DNA of 64,000 bases. Source: Chryseobacterium sp. Leaf201. Lineage in GTDB: Bacteria; Bacteroidota; Bacteroidia; Flavobacteriales; Weeksellaceae. Location of the stretch: assembly GCF_001421435.1 (NCBI RefSeq), contig NZ_LMKA01000134.1, positions 1 to 64,000 on the forward strand. Reading direction: 5' to 3'. Positions 8,067-15,972 of the stretch are shown one piece after another. The notes below the pieces were generated by a model. That model was not told where the DNA came from. It was given only the letters and a program-made list of their open reading frames with translations, and did not search any database. The stretch's first letter is position 1, and each line of letters opens with the position of its first letter. The position numbers and the translations under genes were made by a program.

Positions 8067-9179
8067 ATGAACCGGTTAAAACACTTATTTTTTCTTACAG
8101 CAATTGCAGGAATTATTGTTTCCTGTGACGGACTGAAAATGACGAAAAATATTTTCGAAACCTCTGAGCGTGCCAAATATGAACGGAGCTTTTCCGGAGC
8201 CGACAGCCTGATGGCCCAATGGAAAGCCGGTTTTACAGCAGCTACAGCCAGTAAACTCAAAATAACGGACGGCACCCCGCTTACCATAGCAGCAAACGGC
8301 AATGATGCAATACATGCGGCAGGCTATTCGCTGGAGCTGAAAAAAGGCGAACTTCTGGTGATTGAAGCGGTAACCGCAGCCCCGGATGCAAAGATCTTTA
8401 CCGATATCCTGGAAGAAAATACCAGTACAGATAAGCCGGAAAGCGGGTTGCTTAAAAACAATAGGTTTACCAGGTTTACTGAAAACAGCGGCTGGCATAA
8501 AATCATTATCCAGCCTGAAATAGGGTACCGCGGACCCCTGGAGCTTAAGATCTACACCCAGCCTTCCCTTGCTTTCCCTGTAGCCGGCAAAGCCAACCGG
8601 GATGTGCAGAGTTTCTGGGGTGCGAGCCGTGACGGCGGGGGCAGGAGCCATGAAGGGGTTGATATTTTTGCCTCCCGCGGAACACCCATCGTCGCCGTAA
8701 CCGACGGGTTTGTGACCCGGACCGGAAATCAGGGCCTCGGAGGCAAACAGGTCTGGCTGCGGGATGGCGTATTGGGGAATTCCTATTATTATGCCCACCT
8801 CGACAGTGTGATGACAACGGACGGCAAACAGGTGAAGACCGGTGATACCCTCGGCAGGGTAGGGAATACAGGAAATGCAGCAGGCGGCCCGCCCCATCTG
8901 CATTTCGGGATTTATACAGCAGGCGGAGCCGTAGACCCTTATCCGTACATCCGGAAACGCACGGTGCCTGTATTTAAAAACAGTTCAAAAATTATTTCAG
9001 GACAGTCTGTTAAAACCGGGACAACGCTCCGTACAGGTCCGGGTTCCCAGTATGAACCGGTAATAAAAGCAGCGTCCAGAACATCGGTTAAAATCATCGC
9101 CGGAAGCGGATCGTGGTACCATATCAGGATGCCGGACGGGACGGAAGGATTTGTTTCCGCCGACAGGGTACAGCAGTAA
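8067..9179 (+). CDS. M23 peptidase lipoprotein with C-terminal SH3 domain
   Basis: Predicted zinc endopeptidase that cuts peptidoglycan cross-bridges. I choose ATG 8067 rather than the frame-open ATG at 7998, because MNRLKHLFFLTAIAGIIVSC is a lipoprotein signal with its Cys at residue 20. The M23 (LytM/lysostaphin) domain covers about 180-295: zinc ligands H195 and D199 in GRSHEGVD, and HLHF at 277-280 with its catalytic and ligand histidines. A bacterial SH3 domain (VKTGTTLRTGPGSQYEP...GSGSWYHIRMPDGTEGFV) ends the protein and probably binds the cell wall. It is 370 aa from this start. It is followed 117 bases later by another lipoprotein gene. Confidence 0.92.
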   Translation: MNRLKHLFFLTAIAGIIVSCDGLKMTKNIFETSERAKYERSFSGADSLMAQWKAGFTAATASKLKITDGTPLTIAANGNDAIHAAGYSLELKKGELLVIEAVTAAPDAKIFTDILEENTSTDKPESGLLKNNRFTRFTENSGWHKIIIQPEIGYRGPLELKIYTQPSLAFPVAGKANRDVQSFWGASRDGGGRSHEGVDIFASRGTPIVAVTDGFVTRTGNQGLGGKQVWLRDGVLGNSYYYAHLDSVMTTDGKQVKTGDTLGRVGNTGNAAGGPPHLHFGIYTAGGAVDPYPYIRKRTVPVFKNSSKIISGQSVKTGTTLRTGPGSQYEPVIKAASRTSVKIIAGSGSWYHIRMPDGTEGFVSADRVQQ

Positions 9180-9284
9180 TACAGGGCTCTGTAAATTCAT
9201 TGTTTTCATATACTCATCTCCTTCATCTGTTTCCTTTTTGTTTTAAAATAAAATTCTTTCCTGTTTAAATAAAAAGAATAATAT

Positions 9285-9292
9285 TATTTTTG
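9285..9292 (+). promoter_or_regulatory. -7 box (TATTTTTG) very close to the GHL10 start codon
   Basis: TAnnTTTG ending only 4 bases before ATG 9297. If used, transcription would begin at or next to the start codon, giving an almost leaderless mRNA. Confidence 0.4.
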
Positions 9293-9296
9293 TGCT

Positions 9297-10889
9297 ATGA
9301 ACATCCGGAATATCAAGCAAACTTTCTTCTTTCTTTCTGCAGTGGCCATGGCTTCCTGCGCTTCACAAAAAGCCAATACAACCGTCAGGAAACCGGTTAA
9401 GGAATCTAAACCGGCCGCTCCGGTAAAGCCTGTCGCAGCAACTCCTGCAGTGACAATACCTGCAGAAGAGGTTTTCAGGACCGTTCTTCCCGAGATTAAA
9501 AGGGAATTCCGCGGGGCATGGATTGCCAGTGTGGCGAATATCAACTGGCCGTCCAGAAACAACCTGACCGTCGACCAGCAAAAAGCAGAAGCCATCAGAA
9601 TGCTGGATCTGCTGGAAGAAAATAATTTTAACGCCGTTATCTTTCAGGCCCGGCCTTCTGCAGATGCCCTGTACACCAGCAATATAGAACCCTGGTCATA
9701 TTTTCTGACCGGACAGGCAGGCAGGGCACCGTATCCGAACTATGATCCTCTGCAGTTCTGGATTGAAGAGGCGCACAAAAGAGGCATGGAGCTTCATGTC
9801 TGGCTGAATCCTTACCGTGCCCATCACAGCAACGGCGGTTCGGTCAACAGCCTGTCTATGGTGAACAAGCTTTCTGATATGGTGATCAGGCTGAAAAACG
9901 GGATGTACTGGTTTGATCCTGCCAACCCGAAAACCCAGGGCCACGTCTCAAACGTAGTAAAGGATATTGTAAAAAGGTATGATATTGATGCGGTTCATTT
10001 TGATGATTATTTTTATCCGTACGCTACCTATAACAACGGAGCCGACTTCCCGGATTCTGCCAGCTGGAATGAGTATGTGCGGAACGGCGGTACTTTAACA
10101 AGAGCCGACTGGAGAAGGGATAATGTAAATAAATTTGTAGAAAGGATCTATAAGGAAATTCACGCAGAAAAAAATTATGTAAGATTCGGAATCAGTCCGT
10201 TCGGGATCTGGAAACCCGGATATCCTCAGGGTATAGTAGGGTCTTCGCAGTATGATGAACTGTATGCCGATGCCAAATTATGGCTGAACAAAGGCTGGGT
10301 AGACTATTTTTCGCCGCAGCTGTACTGGCCGGTGGAATCCAAAGGTCAGCCTTTTGAACCTTTGCTGAGCTGGTGGAAATCTGAAAACACCATGAACCGT
10401 CACCTCTGGCCGGGACTGAACACGGTTGAAGTAAGGGCTTCAGACCGTCCCACCGAGATTAGGAACCAGATTGAAATCTCCAGGCAGGTATTGGGGAATG
10501 ATGCCGGAGAAATCCACTGGAGCATTGCAGGACTGACAAAAAATGCAAACATGCTTCCTACTCTGAAAAACGGGCCTTATAAAGAAAAAGCCCTGGTTCC
10601 CAGGACGACGTGGCTGAAAGCTGTTCCGCTGCAGGCACCTACCTTATTCATCAATGATAATGGAAGTTCAGCACAGGTAAGCTGGAGTACCAAAAATATC
10701 GGTCAGGTGTTCCAGTGGGTACTGTTTACCCAATATAACGGAGTTTGGGAAACCGAAATCCTGACCCTGGATCAGCTCTCTAAAGAAATTCCCAAATCCA
10801 AAGACGGCAAAACCCTGGACGCTGTAGCTGTGAAAGCCATTGACCGCCTGGGCAATGAAAGCGACTACACGGCGAAAAAAGTGAAGTAG
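9297..10889 (+). CDS. glycoside hydrolase-like lipoprotein (GHL10/DUF187)
   Basis: 530-aa lipoprotein (signal MNIRNIKQTFFFLSAVAMASC, Cys 21) with a glycosyl-hydrolase-like TIM barrel of the GHL10 (formerly DUF187) family. The family start motif EFRGAWIASVANINWPS lies at about 66-82, followed by LEENNFNAVIFQARPSADALY, HVWLNPYRAHH, DAVHFDDYFYPY, FGISPFGIWK and DYFSPQLYWPV. These are typical sugar-binding barrel strands with acidic residues. A C-terminal Ig-like/FnIII segment (about 445-525) follows a Pro-rich junction. Family members are thought to act on wall or envelope glycans; the exact substrate is unknown. Next to the M23 lipoprotein gene it suggests a cell-wall remodelling pair. Confidence 0.88.
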   Translation: MNIRNIKQTFFFLSAVAMASCASQKANTTVRKPVKESKPAAPVKPVAATPAVTIPAEEVFRTVLPEIKREFRGAWIASVANINWPSRNNLTVDQQKAEAIRMLDLLEENNFNAVIFQARPSADALYTSNIEPWSYFLTGQAGRAPYPNYDPLQFWIEEAHKRGMELHVWLNPYRAHHSNGGSVNSLSMVNKLSDMVIRLKNGMYWFDPANPKTQGHVSNVVKDIVKRYDIDAVHFDDYFYPYATYNNGADFPDSASWNEYVRNGGTLTRADWRRDNVNKFVERIYKEIHAEKNYVRFGISPFGIWKPGYPQGIVGSSQYDELYADAKLWLNKGWVDYFSPQLYWPVESKGQPFEPLLSWWKSENTMNRHLWPGLNTVEVRASDRPTEIRNQIEISRQVLGNDAGEIHWSIAGLTKNANMLPTLKNGPYKEKALVPRTTWLKAVPLQAPTLFINDNGSSAQVSWSTKNIGQVFQWVLFTQYNGVWETEILTLDQLSKEIPKSKDGKTLDAVAVKAIDRLGNESDYTAKKVK

Positions 10890-10928
10890 CTTAATATGGG
10901 TTGTCAATAAAGATTAACGGTGAAAATT

Positions 10929-10980
10929 CCCCTCCCTTGGAGGGGTGGCAAAAATTCAGAGGATTTTTGACGGGGTGGTC
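10929..10980. repeat. CCCCTCC-type intergenic repeat with two hairpins
   Basis: CCCCTCC-CTT-GGAGGGG (10929-10945) is a perfect 7-bp hairpin. It is followed by AAAAATTC-AGAG-GATTTTT and GACGGGGTGGTC. This pattern is familiar as a dispersed intergenic repeat in flavobacteria; only one copy is seen here. Confidence 0.55.
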
Positions 10981-11045
10981 AAATACTGTCAGACATTGTC
11001 AATCAGATAAACTATTTATCAATCCTCATATTGAAACAACAAAAC

Positions 11046-11080
11046 AAACCGGCCCATATGAAATGGCCGGGTTTTACTTT
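11046..11080 (+). terminator. terminator-like hairpin downstream of the GHL10 gene
   Basis: AAACCGGCC and GGCCGGGTTT pair (one bulged G) around CATATGAAAT, followed by TACTTT. It lies 157 bases after the stop codon. Confidence 0.55.
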
Positions 11081-11221
11081 AGAATAACTATAAATTATCA
11101 CCGTAATATTCATTAATTCAATACGTTAAAAATAAGAAAGTAGACTGTATCTAAAAATGTATGGGTCCCGGAACCATTTTTGTACTATGACGAGTACAAT
11201 CCTTAAAATAAATATGAAATT

Positions 11222-11773
11222 ATGAATACCAACAGACTTTCACCCAGGCTCGAACAGGCACTCAGTGACCAGATGAATACGGAAGATTTACAGTCCCGTG
11301 TGTATTTTTATTATGGAATCTGGGCCGCTGACAAAGGGTACGGTGGAATTTCAAACTTTCTTTTCCGTCATGCCCAGGAAGAAAGGGACCATGCTGTAAA
11401 GTTCATGCAATATGTGCTTAACAGAGGCGGAAAACCAAAAATTAAAGAACTTCCTGCACCGGGCGAAGAGCCGACAAGCCTTACGCACTGTTTCGATCTT
11501 GTTTTCAAACATGAGGTAGATAATACAACGGCAATATATAATCTGGTGAATATCGCTTTTGAAGAAAAAGACTGGGCTTCCTGGAATTTCCTTCAATGGT
11601 TCGTAAAAGAACAGATAGAGGAAGAAACATTTGCGATGAACCTGATTGATAAATTAAAAATCGCAGGAGGGGACAGAGCAAGCGACGAATCTTTATTCAG
11701 CCTTGATAAAACACTGGAGACGCTTCCGGATGATGCCGAACTGGCACAGAATGCTACAGGAGCCAATCCATAA
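11222..11773 (+). CDS. ftnA: non-haem ferritin
   Basis: Iron-storage ferritin (183 aa). It oxidises Fe(II) at a di-iron centre and stores the mineral in a 24-subunit shell in the cytoplasm. Ferroxidase ligands are recognisable by alignment with E. coli FtnA: Glu in QMNTEDLQS (about 21), E and H in HAQEERDH (about 57 and 60), Glu in KHEVDN (about 98), and Q/E in KEQIEEE (about 130-134). The C-terminal extension after LSSLDKTLETLPDD-type residues is slightly longer than in E. coli and ends ATGANP. The gene is monocistronic with a strong terminator at 11802-11830. Confidence 0.95.
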   Translation: MNTNRLSPRLEQALSDQMNTEDLQSRVYFYYGIWAADKGYGGISNFLFRHAQEERDHAVKFMQYVLNRGGKPKIKELPAPGEEPTSLTHCFDLVFKHEVDNTTAIYNLVNIAFEEKDWASWNFLQWFVKEQIEEETFAMNLIDKLKIAGGDRASDESLFSLDKTLETLPDDAELAQNATGANP

Positions 11774-11801
11774 ATAAATTTATCCATATATAGTTACACA
11801 G

Positions 11802-11830
11802 AATCTGCCGGCATGCCGGCAGATTTTTTT
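11802..11830 (+). terminator. terminator of ferritin gene
   Basis: A 24-bp perfect palindrome, AATCTGCCGGCATGCCGGCAGATT (11802-11825 in full), followed by seven T. A strong rho-independent signal. Confidence 0.9.
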
Positions 11831-11855
11831 ATTATGAAACTCCCTTTAAAATTAC

Positions 11856-11863
11856 TATCTTTG
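11856..11863 (+). promoter_or_regulatory. -7 box (TATCTTTG) for ychF
   Basis: TAnnTTTG match 59 bases upstream of the ychF start codon. Confidence 0.55.
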
Positions 11864-11922
11864 CACACCTTTATTTTTAACACGCAAGAAGCCGGAAGCT
11901 GATTGCTAAAAGCTAAGAAAAT

Positions 11923-13014
11923 ATGAAATGTGGAATCGTAGGCTTACCGAATGTAGGTAAATCAACCCTTTTTAACTGCCTGAGCAACGCCAAAGCCCAG
12001 TCTGCAAACTATCCTTTCTGTACCATTGAGCCTAACCTCGGGACCGTTTCCGTACCGGATCACAGGTTATTCGAGCTGGAAAAAATCGTAAAGCCTGAAA
12101 GGGTATTACCTGCTGTGGTAGAGATTGTTGATATTGCCGGCCTTGTAAAAGGAGCCAGTAAAGGGGAAGGACTGGGGAACCAGTTTCTGGCCAATATCCG
12201 GGAGTGCGAGGCGATTATCCATGTGCTGAGATGTTTTGATAACGGAAACATCATCCACGTAGAAGGTTCCGTAGACCCGATGAGGGATAAGGAAATCATT
12301 GACATAGAGCTTCAGTTAAAGGACCTGGAAACGGTTGGAAAAGCCGTTGATAAAGCGAAGAAATTTATCAAGTCCGGTAAGAAAGAAGATGTTTTAGCAT
12401 ATGAAACTCTTCAAAGTCTTCAGAAATTCTTAGAGGACGGTAAGAATGCAAGGGAATTCGCAATGGATGATACCACAAGAACCATCATCAGCGAAGTTCA
12501 GCTGCTCACCAACAAGCCGGTGCTTTACGTATGCAACGTAGATGAAAACTCAATTAAAAACGGAAACGATTGGATTCCTAAAATTGAGGAAATGGCTAAA
12601 AATGAAGGCGCTGAAGTTGTAGTACTGGCAGCACAGATTGAAGCAGATATCAACGAACTTGAAACTTTTGAGGAAAGAGAGATCTTCCTTGAAGAACTGG
12701 GGCTTACAGAACCGGGTGTTAACCGTCTGATCAGAAAAGCCTATGACTTACTGAAACTTCAGACCTATTTTACGGCAGGAGTGAAAGAAGTAAGAGCCTG
12801 GACAATCGGGCAGGGCTGGACGGCTCCGCAGGCTGCAGGCGTCATCCACACCGATTTTGAAAAAGGATTCATCCGTGCAGAAGTTATCAAATTTGATGAC
12901 TACATGACCTACGGATCAGAAGCCAAAATAAAAGAAGCCGGAAAGCTTTCCGTAGAAGGAAAAGAATATATTGTGAAGGATGGCGACATCATGCACTTCA
13001 GGTTCAATGTATAA
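11923..13014 (+). CDS. ychF: redox-regulated ATPase/GTPase YchF (OLA1 family)
   Basis: YchF is a conserved Obg-family P-loop NTPase that prefers ATP in studied members and binds the ribosome. At 363 aa it has the standard length. Motifs: GLPNVGKST (7-15, Walker A), switch region with NYPFCTIEPN, DIAGLVKGASKGEGLGNQF (G3) and CNVDENS in place of NKxD. The C-terminal TGS domain runs TYFTAGVKEVRAWTIGQGWTAP to VKDGDIMHFRFNV, the canonical ending of the family. It stands alone with its own promoter and a terminator at 13039-13074 shared with the convergent peptide gene. Confidence 0.97.
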   Translation: MKCGIVGLPNVGKSTLFNCLSNAKAQSANYPFCTIEPNLGTVSVPDHRLFELEKIVKPERVLPAVVEIVDIAGLVKGASKGEGLGNQFLANIRECEAIIHVLRCFDNGNIIHVEGSVDPMRDKEIIDIELQLKDLETVGKAVDKAKKFIKSGKKEDVLAYETLQSLQKFLEDGKNAREFAMDDTTRTIISEVQLLTNKPVLYVCNVDENSIKNGNDWIPKIEEMAKNEGAEVVVLAAQIEADINELETFEEREIFLEELGLTEPGVNRLIRKAYDLLKLQTYFTAGVKEVRAWTIGQGWTAPQAAGVIHTDFEKGFIRAEVIKFDDYMTYGSEAKIKEAGKLSVEGKEYIVKDGDIMHFRFNV

Positions 13015-13038
13015 GAATATTAAAGTTAGTTATATAAG

Positions 13039-13074
13039 AAAGGCGCTTCAAAGTATTACTTTGGAGCGCCTTTT
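13039..13074. terminator. bidirectional terminator between ychF and the 55-aa peptide gene
   Basis: AAGGCGCTTCAAAG pairs with CTTTGGAGCGCCTT (one G-T pair) around TATTA. It has A/T tracts on both sides, so it can serve both convergent genes. Confidence 0.85.
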
Positions 13075-13096
13075 AAATTGTTTAAAAAATTCCTTT

Positions 13097-13264
13097 TTAA
13101 AATTCAACATCCGGAATGAGTTGGCATTGCAGTTCAGCACAGCCGATCCCGCGTTTTCTGCACTCTCCTGTAAAAGGATCGACACACTGTTCTTTCCCTC
13201 CTTTAATTGTTCTTAATTCTTTTTTGTTTAGCTTTTTACCGTTGGTTAAATTCTGATTTTTCAT
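13097..13264 (-). CDS. Cys-containing double-glycine leader peptide, 55 aa
   Basis: Small peptide read from ATG at 13264: leader MKNQNLTNGKKLNKKELRTIKGG (in two parts: MKNQNLTNGKKLNKKEL, RTIKGG), then a 32-residue core beginning KEQCVDPFTGECRKRG and containing four Cys. The leader is nearly the same as that of the peptide at 13400-13582, and both resemble the Chryseobacterium double-glycine ('bacteriocin-like') precursor peptides, which are cut after GG by a peptidase-containing exporter. The two 5' leaders also share TAAAAAT and TATTATG, so the genes are a tandem duplicate pair. No modifying enzyme or exporter is nearby. The product's role is unknown. Confidence 0.75.
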   Translation of the reverse strand: MKNQNLTNGKKLNKKELRTIKGGKEQCVDPFTGECRKRGIGCAELQCQLIPDVEF

Positions 13265-13352
13265 AATAACTGATTTTTAGTGAGTTGATACAGCTAAGTT
13301 ATGAAAATTATTAACTTAAATCACGTTTAGTGGAAAATTATTGATTTTATAA

Positions 13353-13378
13353 AAATACCGCTTAGGGAAGCGGTATTT
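13353..13378 (-). terminator. terminator of the 60-aa peptide gene
   Basis: AAATACCGCTT/AAGCGGTATTT with a 4-base loop. On the minus strand it is followed by T-rich DNA and lies between the two peptide genes, so each is probably transcribed separately. Confidence 0.8.
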
Positions 13379-13399
13379 CTATAAAATAAATTCATGTAT

Positions 13400-13582
13400 T
13401 TACATTGGTCTGCATACGGACTGTGCGCAGGTGTTAGAAATTGTAATGCACCCGTATTCATTAAGCGGAGGACATCCGTCAATGGTCGGACAACCTGTCA
13501 TACAATTAATAAGCCCTCCCGTGATTGAACGCAACTGCTTCTTGTTTAATTTTTTTCCCTGTGTTAAATTCTGATTTTTCAT
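13400..13582 (-). CDS. Cys-rich double-glycine leader peptide, 60 aa
   Basis: Leader MKNQNLTQGKKLNKKQL then RSITGG, followed by a 37-residue core that starts LINCMTGCPTIDGCPP and contains six Cys, ending CAQSVCRPM. The leader differs from that of its neighbour at 13097-13264 at only a few positions, while the cores share little beyond Cys richness. That is the usual picture for secreted peptide families: conserved leader, fast-changing core. Likely processed after the GG motif. It could be a bacteriocin, a signal or a metal-binding peptide; the sequence does not decide. Confidence 0.78.
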   Translation of the reverse strand: MKNQNLTQGKKLNKKQLRSITGGLINCMTGCPTIDGCPPLNEYGCITISNTCAQSVCRPM

Positions 13583-13710
13583 AATAGATAATTTTTAAGT
13601 ATTAAACTGATGCTAATTTAGAAAATAAATGGATATATCTCACCTGTTCTGGAAAAATATTTTTATAAGGTAAAAACTGAGTATGTTACCGCCTAAAATA
13701 ATTTATTGCT

Positions 13711-13718
13711 TACATTTG
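13711..13718 (+). promoter_or_regulatory. -7 box (TACATTTG) upstream of the 13799 lipoprotein gene
   Basis: TAnnTTTG match 80 bases upstream of the start codon, implying a leader of about 75 bases. Confidence 0.45.
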
Positions 13719-13798
13719 AATGTAAAGTCCTGATTATGAAAAAATAGTCTGTCCGGAACATCTGAAGGGCATTTTTTCATTCAGGAGTTAAACTTTTA

Positions 13799-14890
13799 AT
13801 GATGAGAATCTTATATTTTATTGCTTTTATTTTATTGTTTTCCTGTTCCCGAAGTGTTGAAGACCGGTGTTTTGCCAATCATCACGATCAAACTTTCAAA
13901 TCCTATACAGAGAAAGAGCCGCTTACGGTAAAAGAGATCCTGGAGCATAAGCCCGGTTATCTCGAAATAACGGATCTCAAACAATATCGGAACTTTAAAG
14001 AAGACAGTATTCAGTCAAGACATTATGACGAATCAGAAGAACTGTCAGAGAAAAGATGGAAAACCCATGAGGAGGACTATAAAGTTTTTAAAGCAAAATT
14101 TTCGGATCAGTTCTTATTCTCCCATAAACAGGAGACCGGCAATACTGCGTATGCTCTTGGAAGAAATGAGCTGGGGTTCTGGCTGCTGAAAATTGAAAAT
14201 AATAAACCCCATGCGTATTTCGTGGGATTGAGCTTCAGCCATTACTATATGAATACTCTTCAGGAGCAACCTATTATAAAAGACGGTTTCCTTCAGTTGC
14301 AGGGAAGCCTCGTAAAAATTGTAAAAGTTGACGGGTTACCCGGATATGACGATTATTCGGCAATAAGTGACGGGAAATTATTTAAAATAAGTTTAAAAGA
14401 GCTGACAAGAGATTCTGATCATGATGGCTATAATGATATCTTCGAACAAAGTTTCGGGCTGAATCCGAACAGCAAAGATACCGACGGAGACGGCATGAGC
14501 GATTTTGATGATCTGAACCCTATGTTTACCTCCGTGAAAAATAAGTTTACGGAACTATACGAATTATTGCTTCCAACTTATGCGCAGACCACTGTTGATC
14601 TGAAAGAACTGCATTATACGTTTACTGTTTTTGAAAGCGATTGTGATTATTTCCATCAGGTGAGCCCGGATGAAAGGGTTTTATTTAGTCCGGAAAGTGA
14701 CAGAAAGAAAACCTTTTACGTAAACATGACCGATGTTACCAGAGGCAGCATTTCTAAAATCAAGAAAGATAAAACCCATCCGGATAGATTTTATATCTCA
14801 AAGTCAGGAAGCAGTTTTGTCAACGATTATTCTGCTGAATACGAAAACGGCAAATGGGTTTTGAATGTTATCGGAGGGATTATCATTTAA
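13799..14890 (+). CDS. hypothetical lipoprotein with a Ca-binding type-3 repeat
   Basis: 363-aa protein with an N-terminal lipoprotein signal (MMRILYFIAFILLFSC, Cys 16), so probably anchored in the outer membrane. Residues 1-200 are not recognised. The middle carries DSDHDGYNDIFEQSFGLNPNSKDTDGDGMSDFDDLNP, a thrombospondin type-3/EF-like calcium repeat (about 206-241; motifs DSDHDG and DTDGDG). A C-terminal domain of about 110 residues has no family I can name. It is divergent from the GG-leader peptide genes and 39 bases upstream of an AraC regulator gene that has its own promoter box. Function unknown. Confidence 0.75.
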   Translation: MMRILYFIAFILLFSCSRSVEDRCFANHHDQTFKSYTEKEPLTVKEILEHKPGYLEITDLKQYRNFKEDSIQSRHYDESEELSEKRWKTHEEDYKVFKAKFSDQFLFSHKQETGNTAYALGRNELGFWLLKIENNKPHAYFVGLSFSHYYMNTLQEQPIIKDGFLQLQGSLVKIVKVDGLPGYDDYSAISDGKLFKISLKELTRDSDHDGYNDIFEQSFGLNPNSKDTDGDGMSDFDDLNPMFTSVKNKFTELYELLLPTYAQTTVDLKELHYTFTVFESDCDYFHQVSPDERVLFSPESDRKKTFYVNMTDVTRGSISKIKKDKTHPDRFYISKSGSSFVNDYSAEYENGKWVLNVIGGIII

Positions 14891-14908
14891 CTGCATGGCA
14901 ATAATTCG

Positions 14909-14916
14909 TACATTTG
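14909..14916 (+). promoter_or_regulatory. -7 box (TACATTTG) for the AraC gene
   Basis: TAnnTTTG match 13 bases upstream of ATG 14930, so the regulator can be transcribed separately from the lipoprotein gene. Confidence 0.5.
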
Positions 14917-14929
14917 AATTTTATAAACC

Positions 14930-15883
14930 ATGATCATGGAAAAAACCGCGCATACGTTCCATAGTTCTCTGGAAGATTTTTATCAGGAAATGACAGAGAA
15001 GCTAGGCATAGACATCGACAGTATTCTGCCCAAAGGGCTGCAGAAAGAAATCGGCCACTTTAATGTTTTCGACATTGCCCAGACGATACAGCAGGTAAAG
15101 CTTACGTTTCAGATGCCGTACAACAGGAGAAAGTATTACAAGATCAGCCTGATCCGCGGAAAGAACAGGGCAGAATATGCCGATAAAATCATTAAGATTA
15201 AAACCAATGCCCTGTTGTTTGCTACTCCGAAAGTGCCTTATCACTGGATTCCCGAAGATACAGACCAGTCGGGGAGCTTCTGTGTGTTCACCGAAGATTT
15301 TTTTATGAAGGATAAACCGTACAGTACATTAGAGGACCTTCCGATTTTCCGGCCCGGAGCCATTCCGCTTTTTGAGATTGGTGATGAGCTGGCGGATGAA
15401 ATAGAAATCCTGTTTGCAAAAATCAAAAAAGAAATCGTTTCCGATTATATTTTCAAATATGACCTCATCAGAAACTATGTGCTGGAACTGGTGCATTACG
15501 GACAGAAACTGCAGCCTGCCGCTAAGCTTTCTGCTTCAGGTGATGCTTCCCTCAGGGTAGTTTCCCTGTTTATTGAATTGCTGGAACGCCAGTTTCCCAT
15601 AGAAGCCCCTGATCAGCAGCTTCAACTGAAAACAGCAAAGGATTATGCAGACCGCCTGGCCGTCCATGTGAACCATCTGAATAAAAAACTGAAAGAAAGC
15701 ACCGGAAAAACCACTACAGACATCATTGCGGAAAGAATTGTGCAGGAAGCTAAAATCCTGTTAAGGCAGACCCGTTGGACGGTTTCCGAAATAGGCTATA
15801 CTTTAGGGTTTGAAGAAATTGCCCACTTTTCGAATTTCTTTAAGAAGAAAACTTCAATGACTCCATTGGAATTCCGTTCATGA
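14930..15883 (+). CDS. AraC-family transcriptional regulator
   Basis: 317-aa cytoplasmic regulator. The N-terminal part (about 40-180) fits an AraC ligand-binding cupin. The C-terminal ~100 residues are the double HTH: KTAKDYADRLAVHVNHLNKKLKE (first HTH) and TRWTVSEIGYTLGFEEIAHFSNFFKKKTSMTPLEFR (second HTH and family signature). The start is either ATG 14930 or ATG 14936, since the peptide begins MIMEK. The short-chain dehydrogenase gene starts 89 bases downstream on the same strand, which suggests it is a target; this is inference from position. Confidence 0.9.
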   Translation: MIMEKTAHTFHSSLEDFYQEMTEKLGIDIDSILPKGLQKEIGHFNVFDIAQTIQQVKLTFQMPYNRRKYYKISLIRGKNRAEYADKIIKIKTNALLFATPKVPYHWIPEDTDQSGSFCVFTEDFFMKDKPYSTLEDLPIFRPGAIPLFEIGDELADEIEILFAKIKKEIVSDYIFKYDLIRNYVLELVHYGQKLQPAAKLSASGDASLRVVSLFIELLERQFPIEAPDQQLQLKTAKDYADRLAVHVNHLNKKLKESTGKTTTDIIAERIVQEAKILLRQTRWTVSEIGYTLGFEEIAHFSNFFKKKTSMTPLEFRS

Positions 15884-15972
15884 TTTGAATTTTGCAAATT
15901 CCAGTTTGATTAAAGCAAGTATTCCCACCTGGGAAATACAGAACTTTGCTGTATTAAAACCAATTAAAAAAT

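Larger units (their letters stand above)
10890..11221. other. intergenic region with a repeat and a terminator
   Basis: 332 bases between the GHL10 gene and ferritin. It contains a two-hairpin repeat (10929-10980) and a terminator-like hairpin (11046-11075). An open frame at 10901-11116 runs across both structures and is not a credible gene. Confidence 0.6.

Noticed and set aside
8085..8903. Minus-strand open frame of 272 codons
   Set aside because: Antisense to the M23 lipoprotein gene. Its composition is Cys/Gly/Ile-rich as expected from the opposite strand of a coding region.
10901..11116. Plus-strand frame of 71 codons after the GHL10 gene
   Set aside because: It runs across two hairpins (repeat and terminator) and has no protein-like composition.
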